A DNA stretch of 64,000 nucleotides, from contig NC_049983.1 of assembly GCF_000003815.2 (NCBI RefSeq), positions 9,281,470 to 9,345,469 on the forward strand, in the 5' to 3' direction. Each line of letters opens with the position of its first letter. The first letter of the stretch is position 1. Origin of the DNA: Branchiostoma floridae (lineage: Eukaryota; Chordata; Leptocardii; Amphioxiformes; Branchiostomatidae). The notes beneath the pieces are model-generated. The model saw nothing but the letters and a program-made list of their open reading frames with translations, did no database searches and was not told the DNA's origin. Made by a program: the position numbers and the translations under genes. Below, in pieces: positions 1 through 10,530 of the stretch.

Positions 1-71
1 CGCTGGACTGGTTACTTGACAGGCTGGGGTTAGAAGGGTAGTAAGTGTGATGGAACCTTCCATGTCATCTT

Positions 72-519
72 CAGGGGTGCCTAAGCTTTTGCACAAAGTT
101 TATGAAATCGGTATGAATTTTATTAAAAACACAAAAATCACTATGCGAAAATATAAAAATCTTATGTGATATGCGCAAATATACCATCTTTTCCTGTTAC
201 CACCATCTTAGATACCTCGCTTAACTTCATGCAACCTGTCATGCAACCTGGACAGCAGTTGGCCGGTTTGCATAAAATGAATACGTATCCAGTTTGATTT
301 GTTGACATTTCACAAATCACGTTTCACATGTTGATGCGTATCACAGAAGATTTGCGGGTTTTCACTTTGCACTTCAGTCAGTCAATAAGCCATTTATATT
401 CACGTATAATATGGGCTTATCTAATAGAATTTTTAAAAAGTTTTTGCACAGTGATTTTTGCGTTTTTGAAAAATTCTTACACATTTTATCAAATTCCTGC
501 AAATACTTGGACACCCCTT
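72..519. repeat. Possible TIR element in 3' flank of first Kelch unit
   Basis: The stretch near 72-170 is an imperfect inverted copy of about 430-519. Both ends carry the motif AGGGGTGCC / GGACACCCCT and the intervening A/T-rich text matches in reverse. The second Kelch unit keeps only the right-hand end (about 6400-6475, ending GGCACCCCTGA). It could be an old MITE or a chance local inversion; no target-site duplication was identified. Confidence 0.35.
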
Positions 520-1376
520 GTCTTCAGATTGAAGAATTCTGTCCAAAAAAAAGTTAAGCATACTAACTTATAGCTTGGATTGTTCACATGGCTTAATAGG
601 CAATGTACAAAGATGTAATTCTAAGCTGCCCGAATACTAGAAAAATAGCTTCAGAATGAAGAATTTTGTTGCAAGCAAGTTCGCACAGTTGTAGCTTGGA
701 TTTTAGGCCAACAGAAAACACACACAACAAACAAAATAATGTTTTGTCTACTTCTGTGCTGATAGGGAATTCTTGGGTAACTATAGTCTTTCACTTTCTC
801 ATTATACTACTGGAACTACTAGTAAAAATTACAGGTAAGAGTACATGGTTGTATATGTATTTAAGTGGAATTCTTTTGTAGCAAATTAAACTCAACCCTG
901 CCTTGTAAAAAATGGAATGTTACTAATAGAACAGTATTATATCTAATGTTATGCAAAACAAGAGAAGTGGTTTTAGTAAGTAAAAAATATTAGAAAGTAA
1001 TATGATAATGTTTCATTGTAAAATATGACTTGTTGATATTATGGAATCAAATGTCCTAATTATTATATCATATTCAACATATATCTACAATAATAAGATT
1101 GTAAAAGTGTGACATATTCACAAACATTCATATTGAATGTAGAGAAAATTATTCATAGTTTAATGGTGAAAATATTTAATATGTACTTTTCATATTCAAT
1201 TCCTCTTGCATTTGTTGCCTCTATGCACATATAGCAGTATAAATTTGCTGGCACATTGTGTGTATATTGTATGAAATGTTTCCAAATCTTTTTATATATT
1301 TTACTATATGCTGATGCCATGATACGCCTTTGTACAATTTCATGTATATTAATTTGCCAAATTCACATCTTCTATA
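520..1376. other. Non-coding, A/T-rich 3' flank of Kelch unit 1
   Basis: No gene seen. The text is paralogous to about 6480-7690, with about 80-90% identity by eye. The short open frames here are not conserved between the two copies. Confidence 0.6.
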
Positions 1377-1554
1377 CAGTCAAACCTGTATTAGGGACCA
1401 CCTCTACAGAGGGGCCACCTGTCCATAGTGGCCACTTTTTGTCGGTCCCTTGGGTATTTTATCTACAAGTTGCCACCTCTATACAGAGGCCACCTGTCTA
1501 TAGTGGCCAAATTTGTCCGGTCCCTTGAGTGGCCGCTATAGACAGGTTTGACTG
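1377..1554. mobile_element. MITE with CAGTCAAACCTGT termini and TA target site
   Basis: The left end CAGTCAAACCTGT (from 1377) is repeated inverted at 1542-1554, and both ends are bordered by TA. The inside consists of two imperfect ~70-bp repeats with 'ccacctctacagaggggcca' and 'ccacctgtctatagtggcca'. A TA duplication suits a Tc1/mariner-class non-autonomous element. The paralogous positions near 7690 and 6095 lack it, which confirms insertion. Confidence 0.85.
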
Positions 1555-2280
1555 TATATACATTTGGTGCTTTTTCAAATCCATCATTTTCTGCCAGTTT
1601 CTTTATGTTTTCTACCAAAGTTAATGTAACTTGGTGATAGCCATATGTAGACAACAGTTACATGTTGTCTGTACATGTAGGTTACATACTCTACAATTAA
1701 GGAGCATATATACATGTGTGTAGCTTTCTCTGATTGGTCAATTGATTAATAGATTGATTGATTGACATATTGCTTTACCGTTTCCTGTTGAAACACTCCA
1801 AGCTCATACCATACATTTGTATGGCAATCGGTATACCATGTATACTTGCCAGACGATTTCAGAAATGGAACTTCCTTAATAGCTTGAAATAGAATCTCCT
1901 TGCTTTTGAATACCAGGTAGTTTTCATGCTGCTATTATAATAGGGTGCTTCTCTTGGTAGGTGTCAACATAAGGATGTATTTGCATGTTGTCTAAATCAA
2001 AATCAGATTGGCTCATAGATAGTAAGAGTCAAGCTAACTCTTAAAACAGAGCATTTTACTGAGAGTCTGTATATTACCCAATGATGAGACAGTTATAAAG
2101 AGTGATATTGGGTGCTGGTGTATAAATACAGAAGTTCAGATCTGTCAAAATTAAAGGTGTCCATATTCTCATTCAACTACATGTAATTTACTTATCATCC
2201 TGAGGCCTAGGGGAAAATGTTTGTTTCCTGTTACAGTCCTGAAAAAAATACGGTCGGTAGGAAAGGGTTGTCTTTTTTTT
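1555..2280. other. Non-coding 3' flank, paralogous to 7690-8240
   Basis: No gene seen. It aligns with unit 2 through the shared 'gattgattgacatattgctt' text at about 1751 and 7887, and through 'ctgttgaaacactccaagct'. Confidence 0.5.
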
Positions 2281-2283
2281 CAA

Positions 2284-3070
2284 AATTTTACCCTATTCAG
2301 ACCGGGGGGGGGGGGGGGGGCTTTTGAGGCCCGCGCTAACTTTGATGTCCTATAACGCCAGAACGGCTTACGCTAGACCCACCAAATTTGGTGAGTTTTC
2401 CTAAAATATTGTTGGCAACAATTTTAGAAAGTTTGAAAAATTTTCCATTATTTCGTGTTGCCATGGCAACCGTTTGTTGACAGGCAGTTTTGCCAAAAAT
2501 CACTATTTTTGGTTCTAACAATGTATTTTTCACATTTATTTGCTATATTACTGCTATTTTGTTACATAAATAAAATGTTATATTATGTAGCATATCTTTC
2601 ATGATTATATATGCATAAATTATGCTAATTTGATGACGTCATCAGCCCAAAATCCAAGATGGCGGACCGTATGTCTAGATCAAGAATAATAAGCTAATTA
2701 TTTCATGACGTCATTTTGACGTCATTGATGTTGCTATTGGCAACGCAAGTCGTAATAAACATTATTATTCTGTTATCTGCACTTGTTGATACATTTTTGT
2801 AGCATAACTTGAAGTTTTCTGAGAATACCCTTTTTTCATGGGTCTTGCCAATGTAATCAAATTGATGACGTCATAATTACGTCATCTTACGTCAGCGTAA
2901 TGTCAAATGTCAACTACACGTCAGATATTATGTCGAAATTATGTCCTACAAATTTGGTGGCCCTACGGCACGTCGTTTTAGAGTTATTGGACTTCAAAGT
3001 GGAGGACCTCAAAAGCACCCCCCCCCCCCGGCCCAGGGATGACCAAAAAAGCCCGGTCTGAATAGGGTTA
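2284..3070. mobile_element. piggyBac-type MITE, copy 1
   Basis: The ends are inverted repeats of CCCTATTCAGACCGGG, followed inside by a G-run and 'gcttttgaggcc'. The right end is bordered by TTAA; the left border reads TTTA, probably a decayed TTAA. CCC-starting ends and a TTAA target are hallmarks of piggyBac-class elements. No transposase is encoded. Several TGACGTCA-like motifs lie inside. A second copy lies at 20792-21600 in the opposite orientation. Confidence 0.75.
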
Positions 3071-3187
3071 AGACCTTGGCGAAACCTCTAGTGATACAAT
3101 GTTGTAAAACTGAAATGCATGCATGAGGTCACTTGCATTTTCAATGTCAAACTTTCATTTTGTGCATACTGGTTACAAGTTTGTTGA

Positions 3188-3193
3188 TTTATT
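3188..3193 (-). terminator. Candidate poly(A) signal (AATAAA) for Kelch gene 1
   Basis: TTTATT on the plus strand reads AATAAA on the gene strand, about 160 bases after the stop codon of the first Kelch gene. This is a plausible cleavage signal; there is no transcript evidence. Confidence 0.35.
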
Positions 3194-3353
3194 TATCCTT
3201 CATTAGATAAGACAAGCAGTGTTTTTTGAATAGGAAGGAGGATGAATAAAAATTCTAATTGGAAACTGTGTGACTCCGCTGCCCACCCAAAAAGGGCTAG
3301 GATCGACAGGTTTTTCTAGGGTAGGTCAGGAAACAGGAATCACAACATTTTTC

Positions 3354-5375
3354 CTAGGCCTCATCCAACCTCTCTTGCTCGTCCTCTTCCTCCAGTACTG
3401 CAAGGTCCCGGCAGTACCATCCGACACAGCTCTTCTGGGTTTCAAGGAAGCTTTGGCCGAATAAGGCAAAGGGAAGAGGTGCCCGCTTTTTGGGATAGTA
3501 GTTGTTTCCGGACGCGTAGTTGCTGATGGTGTCCACAATTTCTTGTCCATTCGTGATGAAGATGTAGTGATACTCCCTTTGCGCACGAAGGAAGTCATCC
3601 TCGAAATAGTGTGTATCGTCTCTATTGAGGGTCTCCTCCTCGTCATCGAAAATGTACTGTTCGGAATAATGTGCTGCCGATGTATATACGGCACGGATGT
3701 AAAGCTTGTGGTTGGCAGAAGTCGGAAGAAAGACGTCTGGGGTCTGCGCCCAGGCGTTCCCAAAACGTGTATCGGCTTTTCTCCAACCGTTGGTTTTCAC
3801 ATCAAACGAATGAACACACAGGTTGAAGAGTCCATCTGACTCCGTTGGAGTCACCGTGATGAATACAACCTTGTCTCCGAAGGCTGTTACTGTCAAGTCC
3901 GATGAAGTGTGTATTGTCGGTCGCAAAGGTACCTTTATCCAAGCCCCTTCTTTGGGATCATAGCAATCCATGGTCACCAAAGACGTCGCCTCAGCGTCAC
4001 CGTCACTTCCACCGCCGACCAGAAAGAGTTTCCCGTCAACGACCACCGACTGATGCCCTGCCCTGCCGACTGGCATGTCGACGGGCAACCTCAGCCAAGT
4101 GTCTGAGGGGAAATGGTACCGAAATGCTTGCTTGGATGGGGCAGGTTTAGGACCCTCACCATCGACCAGAGGATTCTCCCGCCCACCTGTTACATACAGA
4201 TAACCCTCCGCACTTGCCACACTCATGTACCCATTGACAGACGTTGGAAGGTTAGCTATGTGGTAGTATTGTTCTTTATCTGGATCTAAGCAAATCATGC
4301 TTTGCAGGGGCCCGGGCGAAGGCTGTACAGAAAGGGGTTCTGACTCGTCGTTGTTGTGGAGATGTGGCTTATTGACTGCCTTCCAACCGCCAACAATGAT
4401 TGCCAGCTTGTCCGATACCCCGCTTCTTGCCTCTTCTTCCTGTACCTGTGTACCGAGAGTATGTCTCTCGATGGCTGCTGTGATCTTTGCTAGGCATTCT
4501 GCGGAGTCCCGTATCGCAGGGTGTGACTCGAGTTTCCGTAGCAGGCTGACTTTCACGCAGGATAGACGGATCTCTGGCAAAATCTTCAAGATTGCCGTTT
4601 GTCGGTTCTCGGGAGCATGGTTGAGCCACCTTATCACAGAATTGACAACGTCGTCCTCAGTCGTAGCTGTCAGATCGTCATCTCTGAGTAGATCTAAGAG
4701 ATCTTCCAACGAAAGGCTAAGGAACTCCTCATCTTGTGTGGCCTCTGAGAAGTTTGAGACTGCCATGGTCCTCGCGCTCTTCTTCAGGTCAGAAAGATCA
4801 CCATACATGTCTGCCAGGCGCAAGACGCCCAGACAGTTATTCGGGCAAAGGTTGTCTTGGATGAATTTCTGGCAGTACTGCAGAATCTTGTCGAACTGTA
4901 GCATGTGTGCCGTCTGCAGAACGTCTTGAACATCGTCTTTACTGATACTGATTTCCCCGGTATACAGGAATTCCAGGATCTTAGAGAAGCTGGAGGAGTC
5001 AGTTTCATGCAGGTGCACGACATTTGAGCTACTTTCAGCGAAATTGGAGGACAGCATGGTTTTGAAGTACGGTGTCGATGCCAACACAGCGCGGTGACAA
5101 GGGAACTCTATACCCTCTACTTCTACCACAACATCAAGAAACTCCCCGTTCTGGCGCTGGCTGGCGAGTTCAGCAAGAAGCTTGGGTCCCTGCACATGGT
5201 TTTTGATGCGGAAAGGGCCTTCTTCGATGTGAAAAGAGGCTTCTTCGATTGATTTTCCAAGGAGCCGACTACTGGTGTAGCTGTCATCCGATTCATAGTT
5301 ATGATCCCCGTCAGACTCATCGTAGTCGTAGTCATAGTCATCCTGAAAATCATAATAAAGACCCCTGCCGAACAT
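3354..5375 (-). CDS. BTB-BACK-Kelch (KLHL-type) protein 1
   Basis: This single uninterrupted frame encodes 673 residues, near the usual 550-650 of KLHL proteins. After an acidic Asp/Tyr-rich N-terminus (about 10-30) comes a BTB domain (about 75-175; motifs FPCHRAVLASTPYFKTML and FLYTGEI), a BACK/3-box region (about 180-290; VIRWLNHAPENR) and degenerate Kelch repeats (about 320-600; YLYVTGGRE, KLFLVGGG). Family members are usually CUL3 ubiquitin-ligase adaptors, with BTB/3-box binding CUL3 and Kelch blades binding substrate; that role is inferred here. ATG at 5375 gives the start MFGRGL, identical in the neighbouring paralogue, which supports it. No introns are seen, suggesting an old retrocopy or an intronless KLHL expansion. 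The 8268-10202 paralogue shares most residues. Confidence 0.93.
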   Translation of the reverse strand: MFGRGLYYDFQDDYDYDYDESDGDHNYESDDSYTSSRLLGKSIEEASFHIEEGPFRIKNHVQGPKLLAELASQRQNGEFLDVVVEVEGIEFPCHRAVLASTPYFKTMLSSNFAESSSNVVHLHETDSSSFSKILEFLYTGEISISKDDVQDVLQTAHMLQFDKILQYCQKFIQDNLCPNNCLGVLRLADMYGDLSDLKKSARTMAVSNFSEATQDEEFLSLSLEDLLDLLRDDDLTATTEDDVVNSVIRWLNHAPENRQTAILKILPEIRLSCVKVSLLRKLESHPAIRDSAECLAKITAAIERHTLGTQVQEEEARSGVSDKLAIIVGGWKAVNKPHLHNNDESEPLSVQPSPGPLQSMICLDPDKEQYYHIANLPTSVNGYMSVASAEGYLYVTGGRENPLVDGEGPKPAPSKQAFRYHFPSDTWLRLPVDMPVGRAGHQSVVVDGKLFLVGGGSDGDAEATSLVTMDCYDPKEGAWIKVPLRPTIHTSSDLTVTAFGDKVVFITVTPTESDGLFNLCVHSFDVKTNGWRKADTRFGNAWAQTPDVFLPTSANHKLYIRAVYTSAAHYSEQYIFDDEEETLNRDDTHYFEDDFLRAQREYHYIFITNGQEIVDTISNYASGNNYYPKKRAPLPFALFGQSFLETQKSCVGWYCRDLAVLEEEDEQERLDEA

Positions 5376-6229
5376 GACGGTTGTTCATCTGATGTTCTAC
5401 TATGAAATCTGCTGGATAGAATGACACGGGGCAATGTCATTATGGGTATAGACACACACAATGACGTATCGCAAGTAGAAGTACGCACAGCATACATAAT
5501 GTATCGCCACTGACGGTACAAAAGTCCATCATGATCAACATGGTTTCTGAAACTAGCCCACCAACCTGTAAATGATTGAGAACATTGCAGCACTACGGTA
5601 ATGTTATTCAATGATTCATGGACGTCTAAATGCATTTAGTGGTACTTCACCTCAGAAAAAAGCCTTCCGAAACCAGGAAACGTTACCTTTAACGTAACAA
5701 CTTCCGTGTACCAGTTTCAGGCGGAGCGAGCTTGTTTGTGGCTATGGTATTTGGTCAAAGTTCAGTGAATAGATTATTGAAAGTAGTTTCACATGAACTT
5801 TAGCTCGGTCCCTTGCGGAAGACAAATGTACTACAGCCGCCTTGTTTGTGAAATATTACTTCGGCACTTGATGGAATAACACACCAAGCTAGTATGTGCA
5901 ACTTGACATGTTATTGCAGATCAGCCGGTTTAGACTTTGCATATATACGATGTACAAGGGCGTTGATTGGAAACCAGTTTGGGATATCACAATCCTTTGC
6001 AAGTCGCTGTTTGTTTCACAAAGTGCATTGAAATTGATTGGTTTCTACGGTATATGCCATCATACACTTTTAAAAAATAAAATTGCCAAATTCACATTAT
6101 GTACGGTTATATATTTGGTGCGTTTTCAAAGGGACAGTTTTAGTTTTGAAGCAATCATTTTCTGCAAACAAATTGTCATCAGTATTTCTTTGTCAATTTT
6201 CTCACCACAATAACCTAATAGAACCAATG
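5376..6229. other. Shared 5' flank of Kelch gene 1 and partial third duplicate
   Basis: The part 5376-5665 is paralogous to 10203-10530 and is the likely promoter region of the gene; no clear TATA box was recognised. The part near 5990-6180 contains 'gccaaattcaca' followed by 'tatttggtgcgttttcaaa', matching the 3' flanks of both units, so it is a remnant of a third unit or a breakpoint duplicate. Confidence 0.5.
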
Positions 6230-6759
6230 AACTTTGTCATGTGACCTGGGCAGCGGTTGGCTGGTTTGCATCTTATGATTGCGTATCCCGTATGATTAAT
6301 GCATTTAATATGTTGGTTTATGCGTATCACATATGAATTGTTACGTTTTCACTTTGTAACTCGTGCGTGTTTCATAAAATTTTGATGTTTTTGCAATTAG
6401 TGATTTGTGCATTGTTCCATAAAATTCTTACAAATTTTTATCAAATTCGTACAAATGCTTAATAGGCACCCCTGATCTTCAGATTGAAGAATTCTGTCCC
6501 AAACAAGTTTGGCATACCAACTTATAGCTTGGATTATTCACATGGCAATGTAATGTACAAAAATGTAATTCTAAGCTACCAGAATACAAGAAAAATAGCT
6601 TCAGAATGAAGAATTTTGTTGCAAGCAAGTTCGCACAGTTGTAACTAAGATTTTAAGCCAACAGAAAACACACACAACAAACAAATAATGTTTTGTGTAT
6701 TTCCGTGTTGAGATAGAGAATTCTTGGGTAACAATAGTTAGTACTAGTCTTTCACTTTC

Positions 6760-7121
6760 CAGGGCTCGAAATACCACCTGCATATGCAGGTTAGTGCAGG
6801 TATAATTGGATCTGTGCCGGTAAAATTGGATCTGTGCTGTTATTGCTGATGTCTACCTGCACCTAATTTGCACTGGTCCATGTACTGGGTTTTACACATA
6901 AATGTCCTATGATGTAGGTGTATGTGGATTGTTATTAGCAGCATTGAATATTGCTACCTATAAAGTATAAAAGAATAAAAATAGCAATGGTTCCTGGTGA
7001 ACAATTTTAGTATGATCCATACTTCCTAAAATCGGAGTGGTGCAGGTAAAATTTGTCTGGTGCAGGTTTCAATGTTAACTGCACCAGTGCAGGTTTGCAG
7101 AAAAAATGATTTCGAGCCCTG
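6760..7121. mobile_element. MITE with CAGGGCTCGAAAT termini
   Basis: A 362-bp element bounded by CAGGGCTCGAAAT and its inverse ATTTCGAGCCCTG. It is flanked by the direct repeat ACTTTC (6754-6759 and 7122-7127). The inside holds repeated 'gtgcaggt' motifs. The CAGGG-type end resembles hAT-class elements, although the exact duplication is 6 bp and not the usual 8. Unit 1 shows the empty site near 790 with a single ACTTTC. Confidence 0.82.
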
Positions 7122-7127
7122 ACTTTC

Positions 7128-8267
7128 TGATTATACTACTGGAACTGGTAGTAAAAAATTACAGCTACTTAAGAAAACATGATTTTAAGCAAACATGTGT
7201 AGCAAACAAATTATACTCAACCCTGCCTTGTAAAATTGGAATGTTTATGATAGTACAGTATTATATATAATGTTATGCAAAACAAGACTGGTGGTTTTAG
7301 CAAGTAAAAAATGTTAAAAAGTAATATGATAATGTTTCATTGTAAAATATGACTTGTTAATATTATGGAGCCAAAATGTCATGAGAATTATATCATATTC
7401 AACATATCTCTACAATAATTAGATTGTAAAAGTGTAACACGTTCACAAACATTCATATTGAATGTAGAAATTATACATAGTTTTTTTGGTGAAAATATCC
7501 AATGTACTTTTCATATTCATTTCCTCTTGCATAATATTTGTTGCCTCTATGCACATATAGCAGTATAAATTTGCTGGTACATTGTGTGCATATTGTATGA
7601 AATGTTCTCAATCTTTTATATATTTTGCGATATGACAATGCCATGATACACGCTTGTACAAATCCATTTTTATCAAACTGCCAAATTCACACCATATGTA
7701 TTTGGTGGTTTTTTTTTCAAATACATCATTTTCTGCCTTTTTTAAAATATGTTTTCCACCAAAGTTAATGTAATTGGGTGATAGCCATAATTATGTCGAC
7801 AACAGATACTGGTAGGTTACATGTTGTCTAGAACTACATAAGTAAGGATATGTGTCTATAATTTACTCTGGTCAATTGACTAATAGATTGATTGATTGAC
7901 ATATTGCTTTACGGTTTCCTGTTGAAACACTCCAAGCTCATACCTCCATTTGTATGGTATACGATGTATACTGTGCTTGCCAGAGGATTTCAGAAATAGA
8001 ACTTCCTTGAAATAGGACCTCTTGCTTCCAGATAGATCTGATACATTTTTTCATGCTGCTTTTCTATCTATATCTATAGGGTGCTTTTCTTGTTTTCTGT
8101 CAACTTAAGGATGTTTGTGCATGTAGTTGTCTTATTCAAAATCAAGATTGGTTCATAACTAGTAAGAGTCAATCTAACTACTAATAGTACACAGGATTTT
8201 ACTGATATTCTATATATCAACCAGTCCATATTCCCACTCAACTACATGTAGTTATCTAGTTTAAGTC
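7128..8267. other. Non-coding 3' flank of Kelch gene 2
   Basis: No gene seen. It is paralogous to about 800-2200 apart from the MITE insertion. The last bases run straight into the stop codon of Kelch gene 2, so the roughly 1.1-kb block at 2200-3340 of unit 1 has no counterpart. Confidence 0.5.
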
Positions 8268-10202
8268 CTAATCCGACCCCTCTCGATCTTCCTCTTCCTC
8301 CAGCACTAGTGCGGAAAGATCCCGACAGTACCATCCGAGTCGGCTCTTCTGGGTAATAAGGCAAAGGGAAGAGGCGTCTGCTTTGTGCGACTGAAGTGGT
8401 CTCCAATCTCGAAGTTGCTGGTGGTATTCACAATAACCTGTACTGTTGCTGAACTCGTAGATGGGCTCAGGTCGTGCGCGAAGGAAGTCCTCGAAATCTT
8501 GTTTGTCGACCCTATTTAGGGTTCCTTCATCGGCATCGAAGATGTACTGTACGGAATCCTTTGGTTTTCTTTCCTTGTAAGCAGTACGGATATAAAGCTT
8601 ATCATTGACAGCAGCAGTCGAATGAATGACTGCTTTCCCCGCTATCCCCATGAATATATCGGCGTACCTCCAACCATAGGTTTTCATATCAAACGCATGA
8701 AGACACAGGATGTCGAAACCTCTTGAATTACTCACGTCGATGAATACAACCTTGCCTCCGGTTAACATTACCGTCAACTTTGATGAAGTGTGTGTTATCG
8801 GTCGCAAGGGTATCTTTATCCAAGCTGCTTCTCGGGGATCATAGCAGTCCATAGCTATAGTCGTCACGAAAGTCGTCGTCTCAGCATCACCGTCAATTTT
8901 ATCGCCTATCAGAAAGAGTTTCCCGTCAACAACCACCGACAGATGCTCTGCCCTGCCGACTGGCATGTCGGGCAACCTCAGCCAAGTGTCTGAGGGGAAA
9001 TGGTACCGAAAGGCTTGCTTGGACGGGGCAGGGTGTGGACCCTCGCCGACCAGAGGATTCTCCCGCCCACCTGTCACGTACAGGTATCCATCTGCACATG
9101 CCACACTCGTGTAGCCGGAGACAGGCGTCGGTAGGTTAGTGATGTGGTAGTATTGCTGATTATCTGGATCCAAGCAAATAATGCTTTGCAAGGGCCAAGA
9201 TGAAGGCTGTACAACAATTGGGATCGAACTTTGAAGACGTGGCTCTCTTACCGCCTTCCAACCGCCGACAGTGATTGCCAGGCCGTCCGATATCCCACGT
9301 CTGTACCTACTTGCGTCTTCTTCCTCTGCCTGTTTACAGAGAAGATGCTCTTCCCTGGCTGCTCTGATTTTTGCCAGACATTCTGCGTGCTTCTGCACCG
9401 CAGGGTGTGACTCAAGCTTCTGTAGCACGCTGACCCTCACACAAGGTAGACGAATCTCTGTCAAAATCTTCAAGATTGCTGTCTGGCTGCTTTCAGCGGC
9501 ATGGTCGAGCCATCTTATCACAGAATTGACAACGTCGTCCTCACTCGTAACTCTTAGACCTTCGTCACCGAGTAGATCTGAGAGTTCTTGCACCGAAAGG
9601 CTAAGGAACTCTTCATCTTCAATGACGTCGGAAAATTTTGACAGTGCCATGGTCCTCGCGCTCTTTTTCATTTCAGAAAGATCATACAAGTTGGCCATTC
9701 GCATGATACCCAGACAGTTGGTCGGGCTGAGGTTGTCTTGGATGAATTTCTTGCAGTACTGCAGAATCTTGTCGAACTGTAGGATATGTGCCGTCTGTAG
9801 AACGTCTTGGACATCTTCTTTACCGATGCGGATTTCCCCGGTATAAATGAAGTCCAGGATCTTAGAGAAGCTGGAGGAGTCAGTCCCATGCAGCTGTACG
9901 ACCTTTGAACTACTTTCAGCGAAATTGGACGACAACATGGTTTTGAAGTATGGTGTAGATGCCAACATGGCGCGGTGACAAGGGAACTCTCTACCCTCTA
10001 CTTCTATAACCACATCAAGAAACTCACCGGTCTTACGCTGCCTGGCAAGTTCTGTAAGAACCATATGTTCCTGTAAGTAGTTTTGGAAGAGGCGGGAGCC
10101 GTCTTCGGTGGATTCTATGCCACTCCCACTAGTAAGGCTGGAGTAGTACAAATCACCGTCAGACTCGTCGTCATAGTCGTTGCCAAGACCCCGGCCGAAC
10201 AT
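8268..10202 (-). CDS. BTB-BACK-Kelch (KLHL-type) protein 2
   Basis: An intronless frame of 644 residues, the tandem paralogue of the gene at 3354-5375. The order is a short acidic N-terminus (NDYDDESDGD), BTB (about 60-157; FPCHRAMLASTPYFKTML, DFIYTGEIRI), BACK/3-box (about 160-270; VIRWLDHAAESSQ) and Kelch region (about 305-580; YLYVTGGREN, KLFLIGDK). The start MFGRGL at 10202 matches its partner. Compared with it, the acidic N-terminus is shorter, several Kelch glycines are changed (VGGG to IGDK) and the C-terminus ends earlier (EEEEDREGSD). Differences are spread along the protein while the frame stays open, so both copies look functional. A CUL3-adaptor role is inferred from the family. 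Confidence 0.93.
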   Translation of the reverse strand: MFGRGLGNDYDDESDGDLYYSSLTSGSGIESTEDGSRLFQNYLQEHMVLTELARQRKTGEFLDVVIEVEGREFPCHRAMLASTPYFKTMLSSNFAESSSKVVQLHGTDSSSFSKILDFIYTGEIRIGKEDVQDVLQTAHILQFDKILQYCKKFIQDNLSPTNCLGIMRMANLYDLSEMKKSARTMALSKFSDVIEDEEFLSLSVQELSDLLGDEGLRVTSEDDVVNSVIRWLDHAAESSQTAILKILTEIRLPCVRVSVLQKLESHPAVQKHAECLAKIRAAREEHLLCKQAEEEDASRYRRGISDGLAITVGGWKAVREPRLQSSIPIVVQPSSWPLQSIICLDPDNQQYYHITNLPTPVSGYTSVACADGYLYVTGGRENPLVGEGPHPAPSKQAFRYHFPSDTWLRLPDMPVGRAEHLSVVVDGKLFLIGDKIDGDAETTTFVTTIAMDCYDPREAAWIKIPLRPITHTSSKLTVMLTGGKVVFIDVSNSRGFDILCLHAFDMKTYGWRYADIFMGIAGKAVIHSTAAVNDKLYIRTAYKERKPKDSVQYIFDADEGTLNRVDKQDFEDFLRARPEPIYEFSNSTGYCEYHQQLRDWRPLQSHKADASSLCLITQKSRLGWYCRDLSALVLEEEEDREGSD

Positions 10203-10530
10203 GACGGTTGCTCACCTGACGTTCTGCTATCAAATCTGTTGGACCAAATAGTAAGAGGCAATGACATAATGGCTGTAGACGCACACAATGATGCAACGCA
10301 TATAGAAGTACGTGCGGCATATATAAATGTAAATCTATACCGTACCAAAGTCCATCATGATCAACAGCATATGGGTTCTGAAAATAGCCCACTAAGCTGC
10401 AAATGATTCCAAAGTTCAGTCCTGATGCCCTCAGAGATCAGCAGTGTAGTACTACGGTAATGTTATTCAACAACGCGTGGACGTCATAGTGCATTTAGTT
10501 GCACAAAACATCAGAAAAAAGCTGTCCGAA

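Larger units (their letters stand above)
220..5665. repeat. Tandem segmental duplication, unit 1
   Basis: This segment and 6230-10530 are paralogous copies in direct orientation. Matching blocks cover the 3' flank (for example the 'agattgaagaattctgtcc' text near 525 and 6480), the whole Kelch gene and its 5' flank to about 5665/10530. Unit 1 is longer because it carries a MITE at 1377-1554 and about 1.1 kb of extra sequence at 2200-3340 that includes a piggyBac-type MITE. A partial third copy of the 3'-flank text lies near 5990-6180. Confidence 0.8.
6230..10530. repeat. Tandem segmental duplication, unit 2
   Basis: Direct paralogue of 220-5665, carrying the second Kelch gene. It has its own private insertion (MITE at 6760-7121) and lacks both unit-1 MITEs. 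Confidence 0.8.
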
